The notes beneath the pieces were generated by a model that did no database searches, was not told where the DNA came from, and saw only the letters and a program-made list of their open reading frames with translations. 64,000 nt of DNA from Palsa-504 sp963808615 (GTDB lineage Bacteria > Actinomycetota > Actinomycetes > Streptosporangiales > Streptosporangiaceae): the NCBI GenBank assembly GCA_963808615.1, contig CAWEGV010000011.1:744001-808000 (forward strand). The letters are read 5' to 3'. How positions within the stretch are numbered: the first letter of the stretch is position 1; the number at the start of each line of letters is the position of its first letter. A program made the translations under genes and the position numbers. Shown here in pieces: positions 25,501 through 36,008 of this stretch.

Positions 25501-25745
25501 GGGTCGGCAACATCGCCGGCTGCATCGTGCGCACCGGCGCGATCCACCGCGGCAGTAAGGCGCGGCTGATCAGGGACGGCGTGGTGATCTCCGACAACCT
25601 GACGGTGGAGTCGCTGCGCAGGTTCAAGGACGACGTGACCGAAGTCCGCGAGGGCTACGAGTGCGGTATCGGTGTCGGCTACAACGACATCAGGGTCGAA
25701 GACACCATCGAGACCTTCGAGATGAGGGAGAAGCCGCGGGCCTAA
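22563..25745 (+). CDS. infB: Translation initiation factor IF-2
   Basis: GTPase that places initiator tRNA on the ribosome. The 1060-residue protein begins with an IF2_N domain (VRVYELAKEFGVESKAVMDR). A very long Pro/Gly/Ala/Arg-rich linker runs from about residue 60 to 440, typical of actinomycetes. A second IF2_N segment and the G domain follow: VVTVMGHVDHGKTKLLDAIR (G1), DTPGHEAFTAMRARG (G3) and VNKVDKEGADP (G4). The EF-Tu-like domain II, domain III and the C-terminal initiator-tRNA-binding domain follow, with EVREVFRVPRVGNIAG and RHRGSKARLIRDG-like sequence. Start GTG 22563 follows AGAAGGAG. The linker DNA is extremely GC-rich and yields long spurious frames on the other strand. Confidence 0.97.
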   Translation: MAKVRVYELAKEFGVESKAVMDRLKEMGEFVRSASSTIEAPVVRRLKEEFAVQAAQQNQQSAQPTSAQPAAARPADGRSPADARAGGSAAAGEDGRKPAAGRAAPGTAPAPRVAPDTAAGTADGAAGRASAPEAASPDAANGSGASAGGAARRLPPVPPSPVSQPGPQDTSTAGATGVPAPPRSPATPADFRGPGGRDTGQPRPSTSGPAPGASRPATPGSPGGATARPGASGPGAPRPGAPRPAGPGASRPGAPRPGPRPGNNPFSSTATGMGSSPARTQGPVPGQQGRPGQPAGGPAGSGAPGGPRPGGRGPGGPGRPGGPDGGPRPGGYAGQRPGGPRPSPMNMPSRPGPSGAGRGGPGGGRGGPGAGAGTRPGGPGAGGRGGTGAGPRGSGGPGAGAPRAGATGGPPRPGGGRGRGGTQGAFGRPGGRPSRNRTSRKQRRQEFDNMQAPTIGGVQVPHGNGQVIRLSRGASLSDFADKIGANPASLVQVLLHLGEMVTATQSVNDETLQVLGAELNYTVQVVSPEEEDRELLESFDIEFGQDEGDQTDLVARPPVVTVMGHVDHGKTKLLDAIRHTNVVAREAGGITQHIGAYQVTTEVDGEERKITFIDTPGHEAFTAMRARGAETTDLVVLVVAADDGVKPQTTEALNHAQAAGVPIVVAVNKVDKEGADPQRVRAQLTEYGLVAEEFGGETQFVDVSATQRTGIPSLLEAIVLTADAELDLRANPDQDAQGVALEAHLDKGRGPVATVLVQRGTLHVGDSIVCGEAFGRVRAMLDENGETITEALPSRPVLVLGLTSVPGAGDNFLVVSDDRIARQIAERREARERSAQLAQPRRVTLEGLESAFKAGEREELLLIIKGDVSGSVEALEDALLKLDVGEDVRLRVIGRGVGAITQDDVNLAIVSDAVIIGFNVRPAERAGELARREGVDIRYYSIIYQAIEEVEAALKGMLKPEFEEAQLGTAEVREVFRVPRVGNIAGCIVRTGAIHRGSKARLIRDGVVISDNLTVESLRRFKDDVTEVREGYECGIGVGYNDIRVEDTIETFEMREKPRA

Positions 25746-25778
25746 GGACCCGCGCAACCCCCGGATCGGAGTGACGCC

Positions 25779-26075
25779 GTGTACGTCGCGGCGCTGACGC
25801 TGGACGTGCTGCTGGGCGATGTGCACTCGCTGAAGGCCAAGCGTGCCGTCGTCCGGCCGCTCGTCGCCGAGCTGCGCCGGTGCTATCCGGGTGTCGCGGT
25901 CGCCGAGACCGGCCACCTGGACCTGCACCGGCGGGCCGAGATTGGCGTGGCCGTGGTGTCCGCGACAGCCTCGAACGCCATCGGCGTGCTCACCGAGTGC
26001 GAGCGCGTGGTGGCCGGCCACCCTGAGATCGAGCTGCTGTCCGCGCGGCAGCGGCTGTTCAACGAGGAGGAGTGA
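25779..26075 (+). CDS. DUF503 family protein
   Basis: A 98-residue conserved protein (YlxP family) that sits between infB and rbfA in many Gram-positive genomes. The family pattern is clear: ALTLDVLLGDVHSLKAKRAV, VRPLVAELRRCYPGVAVAET and IGVAVVSATASNAIGVLTEC. Start GTG 25779 has GGAGTGA upstream. The biochemical role is unknown; conserved neighbourhood suggests ribosome biogenesis. Confidence 0.92.
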   Translation: MYVAALTLDVLLGDVHSLKAKRAVVRPLVAELRRCYPGVAVAETGHLDLHRRAEIGVAVVSATASNAIGVLTECERVVAGHPEIELLSARQRLFNEEE

Positions 26076-26081
26076 CGGAGC

Positions 26082-26525
26082 ATGGACGCCGCCCGGGCGC
26101 GCAAGCTCGCCGACAGGATCAGCCAGATCGTCGCGGAAATGCTGGAGCGACGGATCAAGGACCCCCGGCTCGGCTTCGTGACCGTCACCGAAGCCCGGCT
26201 GACCAACGACCTTCGCGAGGCCACCGTGTTCTACACGGTGCTCGGGTCTGACGCCGAACGCGCCGATACGGCGGCCGCGCTGGCCAGCGCGACCGGCATC
26301 ATCCGATCCGAAGTCGGCCGGCAGATCGGCCTCCGGCACACCCCCTCGCTCGCCTTCGTGGCCGACGCGCTGCCAGAAAGCGCCCAGCGGATCGAGGAGC
26401 TGGTCACCCAGGCCAAGCACGCTGACGCCGAGCTGGCCCGCACCCGCCAGGGCGCCCGGCACGCCGGCGACCCCGATCCCTACCGCAAGCCGGCCGAGGC
26501 CGCGGACGACGACGAGGCCGAATGA
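26082..26525 (+). CDS. rbfA: Ribosome-binding factor A
   Basis: Late 30S maturation factor that binds near 16S helix 1. The 147-residue protein shows ARKLADRISQIVAEMLERRI, KDPRLGFVTVTEARLTNDLR, ATVFYTVLG and IRSEVGRQIGLRHTPSLAFV, covering the single KH-type domain. The C-terminal 30 residues are acidic and flexible (ADDDEAE). It starts six bases after DUF503, and its stop overlaps the truB start by four bases. Confidence 0.96.
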   Translation: MDAARARKLADRISQIVAEMLERRIKDPRLGFVTVTEARLTNDLREATVFYTVLGSDAERADTAAALASATGIIRSEVGRQIGLRHTPSLAFVADALPESAQRIEELVTQAKHADAELARTRQGARHAGDPDPYRKPAEAADDDEAE

Positions 26526-27409
26526 CCGAGGGGCAGCACAGCGGACTGGTCATCGTGGACAAGCCCGGCGGCATGACCTCCCATGACGTCGTGGCCCGGA
26601 TCCGGCGGCTGGCCGGGACCCGCAGGGTGGGGCACGCCGGAACCCTGGACCCCATGGCGACCGGCGTCCTGGTGGTCGGGGTCGAGAAGGCCACCAGGCT
26701 GCTCGGCTACCTGGCCCTGACCGACAAGCAGTACGACGCCACGATCAGGCTCGGCCAGTCGACCAGCACCGATGACGCCGAAGGCGACATCACCGGCACC
26801 GCTTCGGCCGCGGGCGTTTCCCCAGAAGCGCTCGCGGGCGCGGTGGCCGGCCTGACCGGAGACATCCGGCAGGTGCCGCCCGCGGTCAGCGCGATCAAGG
26901 TCGGCGGCCAGCGCGCCTACCGGCTCACCCGCCAAGGCGCCGCGCCCGACCTGAAACCAAGGCCGGTGACCGTCCACGAGTTCACGGTCACGGCCTCCAG
27001 CCCCGTCGGCGACCTGCTCGACCTCGACGTGACCGTACGCTGCTCGAGCGGCACCTACATCAGGGCCCTGGCTCGTGACCTGGGTCACGAGCTCGGTACC
27101 GGGGGGCACCTGACCCGGCTGCGCCGGACCCGGGTCGGCGGTTACGGTCTGGACGCCGCGAACACCCTGGATCAGCTGGCCGAACGGTTCGAGGTCCTGC
27201 CGCTCGCCCAGGCCGCCGCCGCGGCGTTCCCGCGCCGGGAACTGTCCGCCGACGAGGCCCGCCGCCTGGCCCACGGCGGCCGCCTCGCCGCGGTCGGCGC
27301 CGGCGCCGCCACCGCAGGCCCCACGGCCGCCTACGCGCCCGACGGCACGCTCATCGCCCTGCTCACCGAACAGGCCGGCCAGGCACGGCCGCTGGTGGTC
27401 TTCGCCTGA
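26522..27409 (+). CDS. truB: tRNA pseudouridine(55) synthase
   Basis: Modifies U55 in the T-loop of tRNAs. The 295-residue protein has SGLVIVDKPGGMTSHDVVAR, RRVGHAGTLDPMATGVLVVG (catalytic Asp in GTLDP), KQYDATIRLGQSTSTDDAEG, QVPPAVSAIKVGGQRAYRLT and VRCSSGTYIRALARDLGHEL. A C-terminal PUA-like region follows. The ATGA overlap with rbfA shows coupling. Confidence 0.96.
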   Translation: MTEGQHSGLVIVDKPGGMTSHDVVARIRRLAGTRRVGHAGTLDPMATGVLVVGVEKATRLLGYLALTDKQYDATIRLGQSTSTDDAEGDITGTASAAGVSPEALAGAVAGLTGDIRQVPPAVSAIKVGGQRAYRLTRQGAAPDLKPRPVTVHEFTVTASSPVGDLLDLDVTVRCSSGTYIRALARDLGHELGTGGHLTRLRRTRVGGYGLDAANTLDQLAERFEVLPLAQAAAAAFPRRELSADEARRLAHGGRLAAVGAGAATAGPTAAYAPDGTLIALLTEQAGQARPLVVFA

Positions 27410-27452
27410 GGCTAGGCTGATGCTCGCCGCCGACGAAGGAGGGACACCGATC

Positions 27453-28400
27453 GTGTACCGCTGGTACGGCCTGGACGACGTGCCCGCCGACTGGGGCGGC
27501 TGCGTCGCCACGATCGGCGTGTTCGACGGGGTGCACCGAGGTCACCAGCGCATCATTGGCCGGGCCGTCGAGCTGGCCCGGGCGCGGAACCTGCCGGTCG
27601 TGGTGATCACCTTCGACCCGCATCCCGACCAGGTGGTCAGGCCGGGCCCGCACCCGCCGTCCCTGACCTCCGATCGTCGGCTGGCTGAGCTGCTGGCCGC
27701 GCTGGGCGCCGACGCCCTGCTCGTACTCCCGTTCACCGCGGAGTTTTCCCGGCTGAGCCCGGACGAGTTCGTCCGGGTCGTGCTGTCCGAGCGGCTGCAC
27801 GCCGCCGCCGTGGTGGTGGGGGAGAACTTCCGGTTCGGCTACCGGGCCGCGGGTGACGTGCCGCTGCTCGCGCAGCTGGGGGAGAAGTACGATTTCACCG
27901 CCGAGGGCGTGCCGCTGGCCGAAGACGGCGGCGTGACGATTTCCTCGACCTTCATCAGGGAGCGGCTGGCCGCGGGGGACGTGGCGGCCGCCGCCGCCGT
28001 CCTCGGCCGCCCGCACCGCGTCGAGGGCGTGGTCGCCCGCGGTCACATGCGCGGCCGCGCGCTGGGCTTCCCCACCGCGAACCTTGAAGTCCCTGCGCAC
28101 ATGGCCATCCCGGCCGACGGGGTGTATGCCGGCTGGCTGACCAGCCTGGACCTGGACGGGACCGAGACCGAGCGCTGGCCGGCCGCGATCTCGGTCGGCA
28201 CCAACCCGACGTTCGGCGGCCGCGACCGGACCGTCGAGGCGTACGCGCTGGACCGCGACGACCTGGACCTGTACGGCGTCCACGCCGCGATCGACTTCGC
28301 GGTCAGGCTCCGCGGCAACGAGCGTTTCGACACCGTCGACGCGCTGGTCGCCCAGATGCGCGAGGACGTCAGCCAGGCCCGGGCCCTGACCGCCGGCTGA
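27453..28400 (+). CDS. ribF: Bifunctional riboflavin kinase / FAD synthetase
   Basis: Makes FMN from riboflavin and then FAD. The N-terminal adenylyltransferase domain has VATIGVFDGVHRGHQRIIGR, VVVITFDPHPDQVV, VGENFRFGYRAAGD and ISSTFIRERLAAGDV. The C-terminal riboflavin kinase domain has VVARGHMRGRALGFPTANLE, GVYAGWL and VGTNPTFGGRDRTVEAY. Length 315 residues. GTG 27453 is chosen over ATG 27420 because GAAGGAGG (from 27435) sits at the right distance and the protein then begins YRWYGLDDVPADWG, as in relatives. Confidence 0.95.
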   Translation: MYRWYGLDDVPADWGGCVATIGVFDGVHRGHQRIIGRAVELARARNLPVVVITFDPHPDQVVRPGPHPPSLTSDRRLAELLAALGADALLVLPFTAEFSRLSPDEFVRVVLSERLHAAAVVVGENFRFGYRAAGDVPLLAQLGEKYDFTAEGVPLAEDGGVTISSTFIRERLAAGDVAAAAAVLGRPHRVEGVVARGHMRGRALGFPTANLEVPAHMAIPADGVYAGWLTSLDLDGTETERWPAAISVGTNPTFGGRDRTVEAYALDRDDLDLYGVHAAIDFAVRLRGNERFDTVDALVAQMREDVSQARALTAG

Positions 28401-28511
28401 CCGGCCCTCCCCGCCGCCGTCTGTATTTTCAGCCGAACGGGCCGCGGTACCCGCTCCGGTCACGCGATTCGCTCACCCAGGTCACTAGGGCGCCGTCCGG
28501 CCCGCACTGCC

Positions 28512-30320
28512 TTACGCATCGCCCAGCACGGCCTCCAGCGCCTGCCGCAGTGGCACCAGGCGCCGGGCGGCCGCCCCGCGGGCCGCCGGCAGCGGCCGGC
28601 GGCCCGGCGGTTCGGTGACCTCGATGTAGCACTTGATCTTCGGCTCGGTACCGCTCGGGCGGATCACCACGCGGGCTGCGGCCAGCCGGAACACCAGCAC
28701 ATCCGCGGCCGGCATGCCCGCGCGCGGCGCGACGGCGAGGTCGGCCAGCTCGGTCACTGGCAGGCCGCCCAGCTCGGCGGGGGGATCGGCCCGGAGCCGG
28801 CTCATGACCGCCGCCTGGTCGGCGGTGCGCAGCGTCAGCTGGGACGTCAGGTGCACGCCATGCGCGCTCTCCAGATCGTCGTAGACCTCGAGCACCGAAC
28901 GCCCGGCCGCCTTGGCCCCGGTGGCCAGGACCAGCATGGCCAGGGTGGCGCCGATACCGTCCTTGTCGCGCACCACGTCGCCGACCGCGTAGCCCAGGGC
29001 TTCCTCATACCCGAAGACGAAACGCGCTCCAGGCACCCCGTCGGCGGAGCGGGCGATCCACTTGAACCCGGTCAGCGTCTCGGCGTACCGGGCCCCGGCC
29101 GCCGCCGCGACCTTGGACAGCAGCGTCGAGGAAACGATCGTGGACGCCACCAGCCTGGTCTCGGGCGCGGGGTCGCGCGCCGCGCGTTCCAGCAGGCTGG
29201 CGCCGAGCAGGGCGCCGACCTGATCCCCGGTCAGCGTGCGCCAGGCGCCCCCGGGTTCCGGAACAGCCACGGCCAGCCGGTCCCCGTCCGGGTCGCTGGC
29301 CACCACGAGATCCGCGCCCAGCCGCCGCGCGTCGGCCAGCGCCAGGTCCAGCGCTCCGGGCTCCTCGGGATTGGGGAATGCGACGGTCGGGAAGTCCGGG
29401 TCCGGCTCGGCTTGCGCCGCCACCACGTGCGGCGCCGCGAACCCCGCCTGGGCCATGGCCCGCAGCATGAGCCCGGCGGCCACCCCGTGCATCGGCGTGT
29501 AGACGACGGTCAGCGCCGGCTGTCCGGCGGCCGCTCCCGACCCCTTCCCGGCGGCCGCCGCGACCACCGCATCCAGGTAGGCCCGGGCCACCTCGTCGCC
29601 GTGCCGGGTGATCAGCGGGCTGTCGGCGTCCGCGACCGGAATCTGCGATAGCGGCCCCAGCCCGGCGATCCGGGCCTCGATCTCAGCGTCGGCGGGCGGG
29701 ATGACCTGGGCGCCGTCGCTCAGGTACAGCTTGTACCCGTTGTCCGCGGCCGGGTTGTGGCTCGCGGTGATCATCACCCCGGCCGACGCCGCCAGGTGGC
29801 GCACCGCGAAGGCGAGCAGCGGCGTGGGGCCGGGCATCGGGAGCATGTGCACCGCGATGCCCGCCCCGGCCAGCACCCCGGCCGCCTCGGCGGCGAACTC
29901 CGCCGACCGGTGCCGCGCATCGCATCCCACCACCACGCTGACCCCCGCTCCTCCCGAACCGCTTCCGCCCGGCAGGCCCCCCGCGCTCCGCGCGCCCGCA
30001 TCCGCAGGGCCCATCAAGCCCTCCGCTCCTTCATCCCCCGCGCCCAGCAGCCACCCCGCCACGGCCGCCGTTGCCGCCCTGACCACGGCACGGTTCATCC
30101 GGCTCGGTCCCGCGGCCACCACCCCGCGCAGCCCCGCGGTCCCGAACTCCAGCCGCCCGCCGAACCGGTCCCGCAGCTCAGCCAGCGCCCCCGCGCCGCT
30201 CCCGCTCCCATCCCCGGTCGCCCGCTCAAGCAGAGTCCGCAACTCGGCCCGGTCTCCCGCATCCGGGTCGTCCGCGACCCAGGCCTCGACCATCGCTTTC
30301 AGCTCAGCATCAATTGTCAC
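28512..30320 (-). CDS. Phosphomannomutase/phosphopentomutase-type phosphosugar mutase
   Basis: Alpha-D-phosphohexomutase superfamily enzyme of 602 residues. Motifs: LEFGTAGLRGVVAAGPSRMN (N-terminus of domain 1), the phosphoserine loop VMITASHNPAADNGYK, the metal loop VASDPDGDRLAVAV, the sugar loop FVFGYEEALGYAVGD and the phosphate-binding loop IRPSGTEPKIKCYIEV. A Gly/Ser-rich insertion (about residues 105-135) separates domain 1 strands. Translation is set at GTG 30320 because VTIDAELKAMVEAWV aligns with family starts; the frame is open further upstream. The adjoining nucleoside importer and deoA/cdd/add suggest it converts ribose-1-phosphate or deoxyribose-1-phosphate to the 5-phosphate. That is an inference; hexose substrates are possible. 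Confidence 0.85.
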   Translation of the reverse strand: MTIDAELKAMVEAWVADDPDAGDRAELRTLLERATGDGSGSGAGALAELRDRFGGRLEFGTAGLRGVVAAGPSRMNRAVVRAATAAVAGWLLGAGDEGAEGLMGPADAGARSAGGLPGGSGSGGAGVSVVVGCDARHRSAEFAAEAAGVLAGAGIAVHMLPMPGPTPLLAFAVRHLAASAGVMITASHNPAADNGYKLYLSDGAQVIPPADAEIEARIAGLGPLSQIPVADADSPLITRHGDEVARAYLDAVVAAAAGKGSGAAAGQPALTVVYTPMHGVAAGLMLRAMAQAGFAAPHVVAAQAEPDPDFPTVAFPNPEEPGALDLALADARRLGADLVVASDPDGDRLAVAVPEPGGAWRTLTGDQVGALLGASLLERAARDPAPETRLVASTIVSSTLLSKVAAAAGARYAETLTGFKWIARSADGVPGARFVFGYEEALGYAVGDVVRDKDGIGATLAMLVLATGAKAAGRSVLEVYDDLESAHGVHLTSQLTLRTADQAAVMSRLRADPPAELGGLPVTELADLAVAPRAGMPAADVLVFRLAAARVVIRPSGTEPKIKCYIEVTEPPGRRPLPAARGAAARRLVPLRQALEAVLGDA

Positions 30321-30497
30321 GTATACGCTCGCACGTAACGTATGCACCAAAAGATGTCCGCAAATGTTGCGCAGGTTTCGCGTGATGTGCTCTTGGGGCA
30401 CGATCGCCGCCCACGGTGTCAGCCATCCGGCCCGGGGCGCCCGCTGAGGCGCGAAAGCTGGCCCAGACGCGCGCACCACGGACCGTTCGGCATGAAA

Positions 30498-31793
30498 TTA
30501 GGACTTGACGTAGGGGATGCCCTCGGCCCTGGGGCCGCGGACCTTGCCCACCAGCCCGGCCAGCACGATGATCGTGACGATGTACGGCGTCATCAGCAGC
30601 AGGTTGGACTGGATGGGCGTGTTGAGCGTGGACATGATCGACTGCAGCTGCGTGGTGAACCCGAACAGCAGCGCCGCCGCGATCGCGCCGAACGGCGTAT
30701 ACCGGCCGAAGATCATCGCGGCGAGCGCGATGTAGCCTTCGCCGGACGTCATGTCCTTGCCGAACGCGCCGACCGAGCCGATCGTGAAGTAGGCGCCGCC
30801 GATGCCCGCGATCAGCCCGGCCGCGATGACGTTGCGGTACCTCATCGCGATCACCGAGATGCCCACGGTGTCGGCCGCGATGGGATGCTCGCCGATGGCC
30901 CGGGTGCGCAGCCCCCACCGGGTCCCGAACAGGCCCACCTGCACGCCGGCCACGGCCAGGTAGGTGAGGTACAGGAAGATGGTGGAGTCGAACAGGACCG
31001 GTCCGAGGATCGGGATGTCGCCCAGTAGCGGGATCTTGATCGCGGAGAACGTAGCCGGCGAGTTCAGCGTGTTGGCGTAGGGCACCATGAGGTCGTCGTA
31101 CAGGTACCCGGTCAGGCCGAGGATCAGCGTGTTGAGCACCACGCCCAAGATGACCTGGTCCACCCGGTAGCCGATGGCGAAGACGGCGAGCAGCACCGCG
31201 ACCAGCGAGCCGGCGAGTGCTCCGCTCACCAGTCCCAGCCATAGCGAGCCAGTGGCGCTGGCCACGATGGCGGCGGTGAAGGCGCCGAGCAGTAGCTGGC
31301 CCTCGATGCCGACGTTGATCACGCCGGAGCGCGAGCATATGACGCCGGTCAGTGCGCCCAGCATGATCGGGATCGAATCGTTCAGCGTGCCCTGCAGCAG
31401 GTTCACCACGTTGAACGCCGTGGTCAGGCCGGCGTCGGCCCAGCAGAGCAGGGAGACAACGAACAGGAAGATGACCATCGCGATGGCCAGCCGCTTCATC
31501 GCCGTGCTGAACGGCAGGAACGCCCGCAGCCCGGCGATCACCAGCGTAATCGCGCCGCACGCATAACAGGTGATGGCGGCGGGCAGGGAGAGGTTCGGCA
31601 CGGTCACCTTGGCGAACGACTGGGAGAACGCAAAGGCCGCGTCCCCGTGGTGCGAGTTCGTCCCCAGGACGAAGATGTTTATGAGCCCGAACACGGCGAA
31701 CGTGACAGGGGCGATCCATCGCCGGAAGGCGCTGCTGGGGGGGCGGGCCGCTATGTCCAGGTCTACGGGCCGCGCCTGGTCCGCTACTGTCAT
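30498..31793 (-). CDS. Nucleoside ABC transporter permease (second)
   Basis: A 431-residue inner-membrane protein of the BPD_transp_2 family, paired with the preceding permease. It has about nine or ten hydrophobic segments (for example FAVFGLINIFVLG, LAIAMVIFLFVVSLLC) and the family signature ICSRSGVINVGIEGQLLLGA, then GTRWGLRTRAIGEHPIAADT, FGKDMTSGEGYIALAAMIFG and a final helix before IPYVKS. ATG 31793 overlaps the upstream permease stop by four bases. The frame runs open further upstream but is there only a shadow of the other permease. Confidence 0.92.
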   Translation of the reverse strand: MTVADQARPVDLDIAARPPSSAFRRWIAPVTFAVFGLINIFVLGTNSHHGDAAFAFSQSFAKVTVPNLSLPAAITCYACGAITLVIAGLRAFLPFSTAMKRLAIAMVIFLFVVSLLCWADAGLTTAFNVVNLLQGTLNDSIPIMLGALTGVICSRSGVINVGIEGQLLLGAFTAAIVASATGSLWLGLVSGALAGSLVAVLLAVFAIGYRVDQVILGVVLNTLILGLTGYLYDDLMVPYANTLNSPATFSAIKIPLLGDIPILGPVLFDSTIFLYLTYLAVAGVQVGLFGTRWGLRTRAIGEHPIAADTVGISVIAMRYRNVIAAGLIAGIGGAYFTIGSVGAFGKDMTSGEGYIALAAMIFGRYTPFGAIAAALLFGFTTQLQSIMSTLNTPIQSNLLLMTPYIVTIIVLAGLVGKVRGPRAEGIPYVKS

Positions 31794-33105
31794 GCGTTCC
31801 ACCCCTTGGACATGACCTCGCCGACGCCGCCGCCCCTGGCCGCCCGCAGCCGGTACATGGCCCGGATCAGTGCCGGCGCCGCGATGAGCAAGACGATCAC
31901 CGCCTCCAGGACCTGCACCATGTCCACCGGCGTGCCGGTGGCGGCCTGCATGAGCGGCCCCCCGGCCCTCAGCGCGCCGAATAGCAGCCCGGCGAGCACC
32001 ACGCCGCCCGGCCTGCCGAACCCGAGCAGGGCGACCGTGATGGCGTCGATGCCGTAGGTTCCGTAGCTCTGGAAGTTGAGGCTGAAGTCCGTGCCCTGGA
32101 TGACCGCGGCTCCGCTCAGTCCCGCCAGGCCGCCGGCGATCAGCATCACGAGCACCCAGTTCCGTTCCACGTTCATTCCCGCCACCCGCGCGGCGCTGGG
32201 ATTCTTCCCGATGCTGCGGAACTCGAAGCCGGTCGTGGTCCGGTTCAGCAGCCACCACATGCCCGCCGCGCAGGCCAGCGCGAGGAGGAAGCCCGCGTTG
32301 ACCCGCAGGGACGGGCCGAAAAGGTGCGGCAGGTGTGCGTTGCCGACGATGAACGGGCTGACCGGGTTGGTCGCGTGCGGCGCCTGCATCAGGTAGCCGA
32401 AGGACAGCAGGTAGGTCAGGAAGTAGATCATGATGTAGTTGAGCATGATGGTGGTGATGACCTCGTGGGCCCCGGTTCGGGCCTTGAGCTCGCCGACCAG
32501 CCAGCCGAGCGCCGCGCCGCCGATGAAGCCACCGATCACGCACACCACGACGTGCACGAACAACGGCAGGCTGATCCCGTAGCCGAGGTAGGTGGCGACG
32601 ATCATGCCGCCGATGAGCTGGCTCTGCGCGCCGATGTTGAACAGGCCCGCCTGGTAGGGCAGCGCCACCGCCAGCCCGGCCAGGATCAGCGGCGTGGCCT
32701 GGACGCAGGTCTCCGACAGCGGGGAGAACACGGCGGATAGGTAGCCGTCGTGCAGCGCGGTGCCGATCGATGCCTGCTGGAACAGCGCCGCGACTGTGTG
32801 CGGGTTGACGATCGATCCCTCGAACATCTCCACGTAGGCGCCCACCGCGGTGTCCCAGGCCGTCGCGATCGCGTGGCCGGGAGCCGAGAACAGGTTCCCC
32901 CACGCATGCAGCACCGTGGTGTTGGTGAACGCGTTCAGCAGGCCGCCTATCACGAACGCGGTGATGAAGACCAGGATGATGATGGTGGCCGTATGGCCTT
33001 CCACGATCGAGTCCATGAAAGCCCGGCCGAGACCGTACCCTCTACGTCCCTGCTCGGTCTCCTCCTGCTCTGCGGTGGCCGGACCCGGGGAACCCGTCTG
33101 ATCGC

Positions 33106-33109
<4 letters not shown>
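31790..33109 (-). CDS. Nucleoside ABC transporter permease (first)
   Basis: A 439-residue membrane protein. It contains ATIIILVFITAFVIGGLLNA near the start, a long extracytoplasmic loop, then LPYQAGLFNIGAQSQLIGGM (permease signature with EAA-like coupling role), ITTIMLNYIMIYFLTYLLSF, GFEFRSIGKNPSAARVAGMN and GIDAITVALLGFGRPGGVV. It forms the channel heterodimer with the second permease. Its start overlaps the ATPase stop by four bases, and its own stop overlaps the next gene, so three genes are tightly coupled. Confidence 0.92.
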
Positions 33110-34719
<1,610 letters not shown>

Positions 34720-34813
34720 GTCCGCCCTTCAGTTCCGCGTCCGTGCCGTCATGGCCGTGGCCTCCATTTTCGCCCGGCCCCTCCCATCGCGGAACCCGCC
34801 AGCCCGCACGTCG

Positions 34814-34853
34814 ATGTGGCAGCGATGCGCACCGCGCCGCACCGCTGCCACAT
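34814..34853 (-). terminator. Hairpin between binding-protein and ATPase genes
   Basis: An 11-bp perfect outer stem (34814-34824 with 34843-34853), one mismatch, then a 4-bp inner stem (34826-34829 with 34838-34841) and an 8-base loop. It lies in the 158-bp spacer after the BMP lipoprotein stop. No T-run follows on the transcribed strand. Such hairpins often protect the binding-protein mRNA or reduce read-through into the membrane components. Confidence 0.5.
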
Positions 34854-34877
34854 TCGCCGTTCCGTGCCTCCAGGCTC

Positions 34878-36008
34878 CTACACCGGGCTCTTGGTCGGCG
34901 TGGCGATCGAGCCGTTCTCGATACCCTTCTCGACCTGAGTCAGCTCACTCTGCAGGGAGGCCGGGACCACGCCGGAGAAGTCGTGGTACGGGGAGAGCAC
35001 GGCCCCGCCGTTGCTCAGGGTGCCGACGTAGGTGCCGCCGGTGAACGTTCCCTTGGCCGCGGCCTGCACCGCCCCGCTCACCGAGGGGACGATGCCCTTC
35101 GTCACGCTGGTGATGAAGTACTTGCAGTACTGCGCTGCGCTGACGCAGCCGTCGGTGTCCACCCAGAACATGTTCACCTTGTCCCCGCCGGCAGCGGCGT
35201 CCGCGTCCTGGACCGCCTTGGCCGCGCCCAGGCCGACGTTGCCGGCCACCGGGAAGATGATGTCCGCGCCCTCGCTGATGAACGTCTGGGTTAGCGTCTC
35301 GCCCTTGGTCTGGTTGGTGAAGTCACCGGTGAACGAGCCCTTCTGGGTCTGCTCGTTCCAGCCGAGCACCTGGACGTGCGTGCCGTGCTTGGAGTTGTAG
35401 TACTGCACGCCGTCCCAGAAGCCGTCCATGTAGATCGTGACGGTCCCGAAGTCCTCGCCGCCGAACGTCGCGACCTTGCCGGTCTTGGTCATTCCCGCGG
35501 CCAGGTACCCGCCGAGGAAGCCGTCCTGCACGGTGTTGTACGTCAGCTGGTCGATGTTCTTCTCCACCGGGCCGGTCAGGCACCCCGACGCGTACGAGCA
35601 GTCCACGATCGCGAACTTCTGGGTCGGGTGCGCCTTGGCTGCGGCCTCCGTCGCGGGTCCCATCAAGAAGCCGACGGTGACGATGATGCCGCACTTCTCA
35701 CCGAGGAACGTGTTGATGTTCGGTATGTAGTCGCTCTGCGTCGTCGACTGCAGGTACTTGACCTGGATGCTGCTGTCGGCGGTCGCGGCTGCCTGCATGC
35801 CCTGCCACGACGAGGCGTTGAACGACCTGTCGTCGATGCCGCCGGTGTCGGTGACCATGCAGCCGAGGTACTTGGCTGACGCCGCCGCCGTGCTGGTCGC
35901 CGTACCGCTGGCAGATGATGTCGCCGAGCTTGTGCTGCTCCCGCACGCGGCGACGGCCAGCGTCGTTGACACGGCCAGCGCCGCTATGGCCCATGCGCTG
36001 TATTTCAC
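34878..36008 (-). CDS. BMP-family nucleoside-binding lipoprotein
   Basis: Substrate-binding component of the nucleoside importer, 376 residues, anchored outside the membrane. The signal sequence ends in the lipobox LAVAAC at about residue 19, followed by a Ser/Thr/Ala linker. The PBP1-like fold shows GCMVTDTGGIDDRSFNASSW, IIVTVGFLMGPATEAAAKAH, VATFGGEDFGTVTIYMDGFW, IIFPVAGNVGLGAAKAVQDA and FWVDTDGCVS, the typical purine-nucleoside-binding family pattern. The GTG at 36008 is chosen because GGAGG lies about seven bases before it; an upstream in-frame GTG at 36020 includes that site and is rejected. It is the promoter-proximal gene of the importer operon. Confidence 0.93.
   Translation of the reverse strand: MKYSAWAIAALAVSTTLAVAACGSSTSSATSSASGTATSTAAASAKYLGCMVTDTGGIDDRSFNASSWQGMQAAATADSSIQVKYLQSTTQSDYIPNINTFLGEKCGIIVTVGFLMGPATEAAAKAHPTQKFAIVDCSYASGCLTGPVEKNIDQLTYNTVQDGFLGGYLAAGMTKTGKVATFGGEDFGTVTIYMDGFWDGVQYYNSKHGTHVQVLGWNEQTQKGSFTGDFTNQTKGETLTQTFISEGADIIFPVAGNVGLGAAKAVQDADAAAGGDKVNMFWVDTDGCVSAAQYCKYFITSVTKGIVPSVSGAVQAAAKGTFTGGTYVGTLSNGGAVLSPYHDFSGVVPASLQSELTQVEKGIENGSIATPTKSPV

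Noticed and set aside
30498..32903. Single 801-codon frame spanning both permease genes
   Set aside because: Only the last 431 codons look like a membrane protein; the first half is a shadow of the other permease in a different frame.
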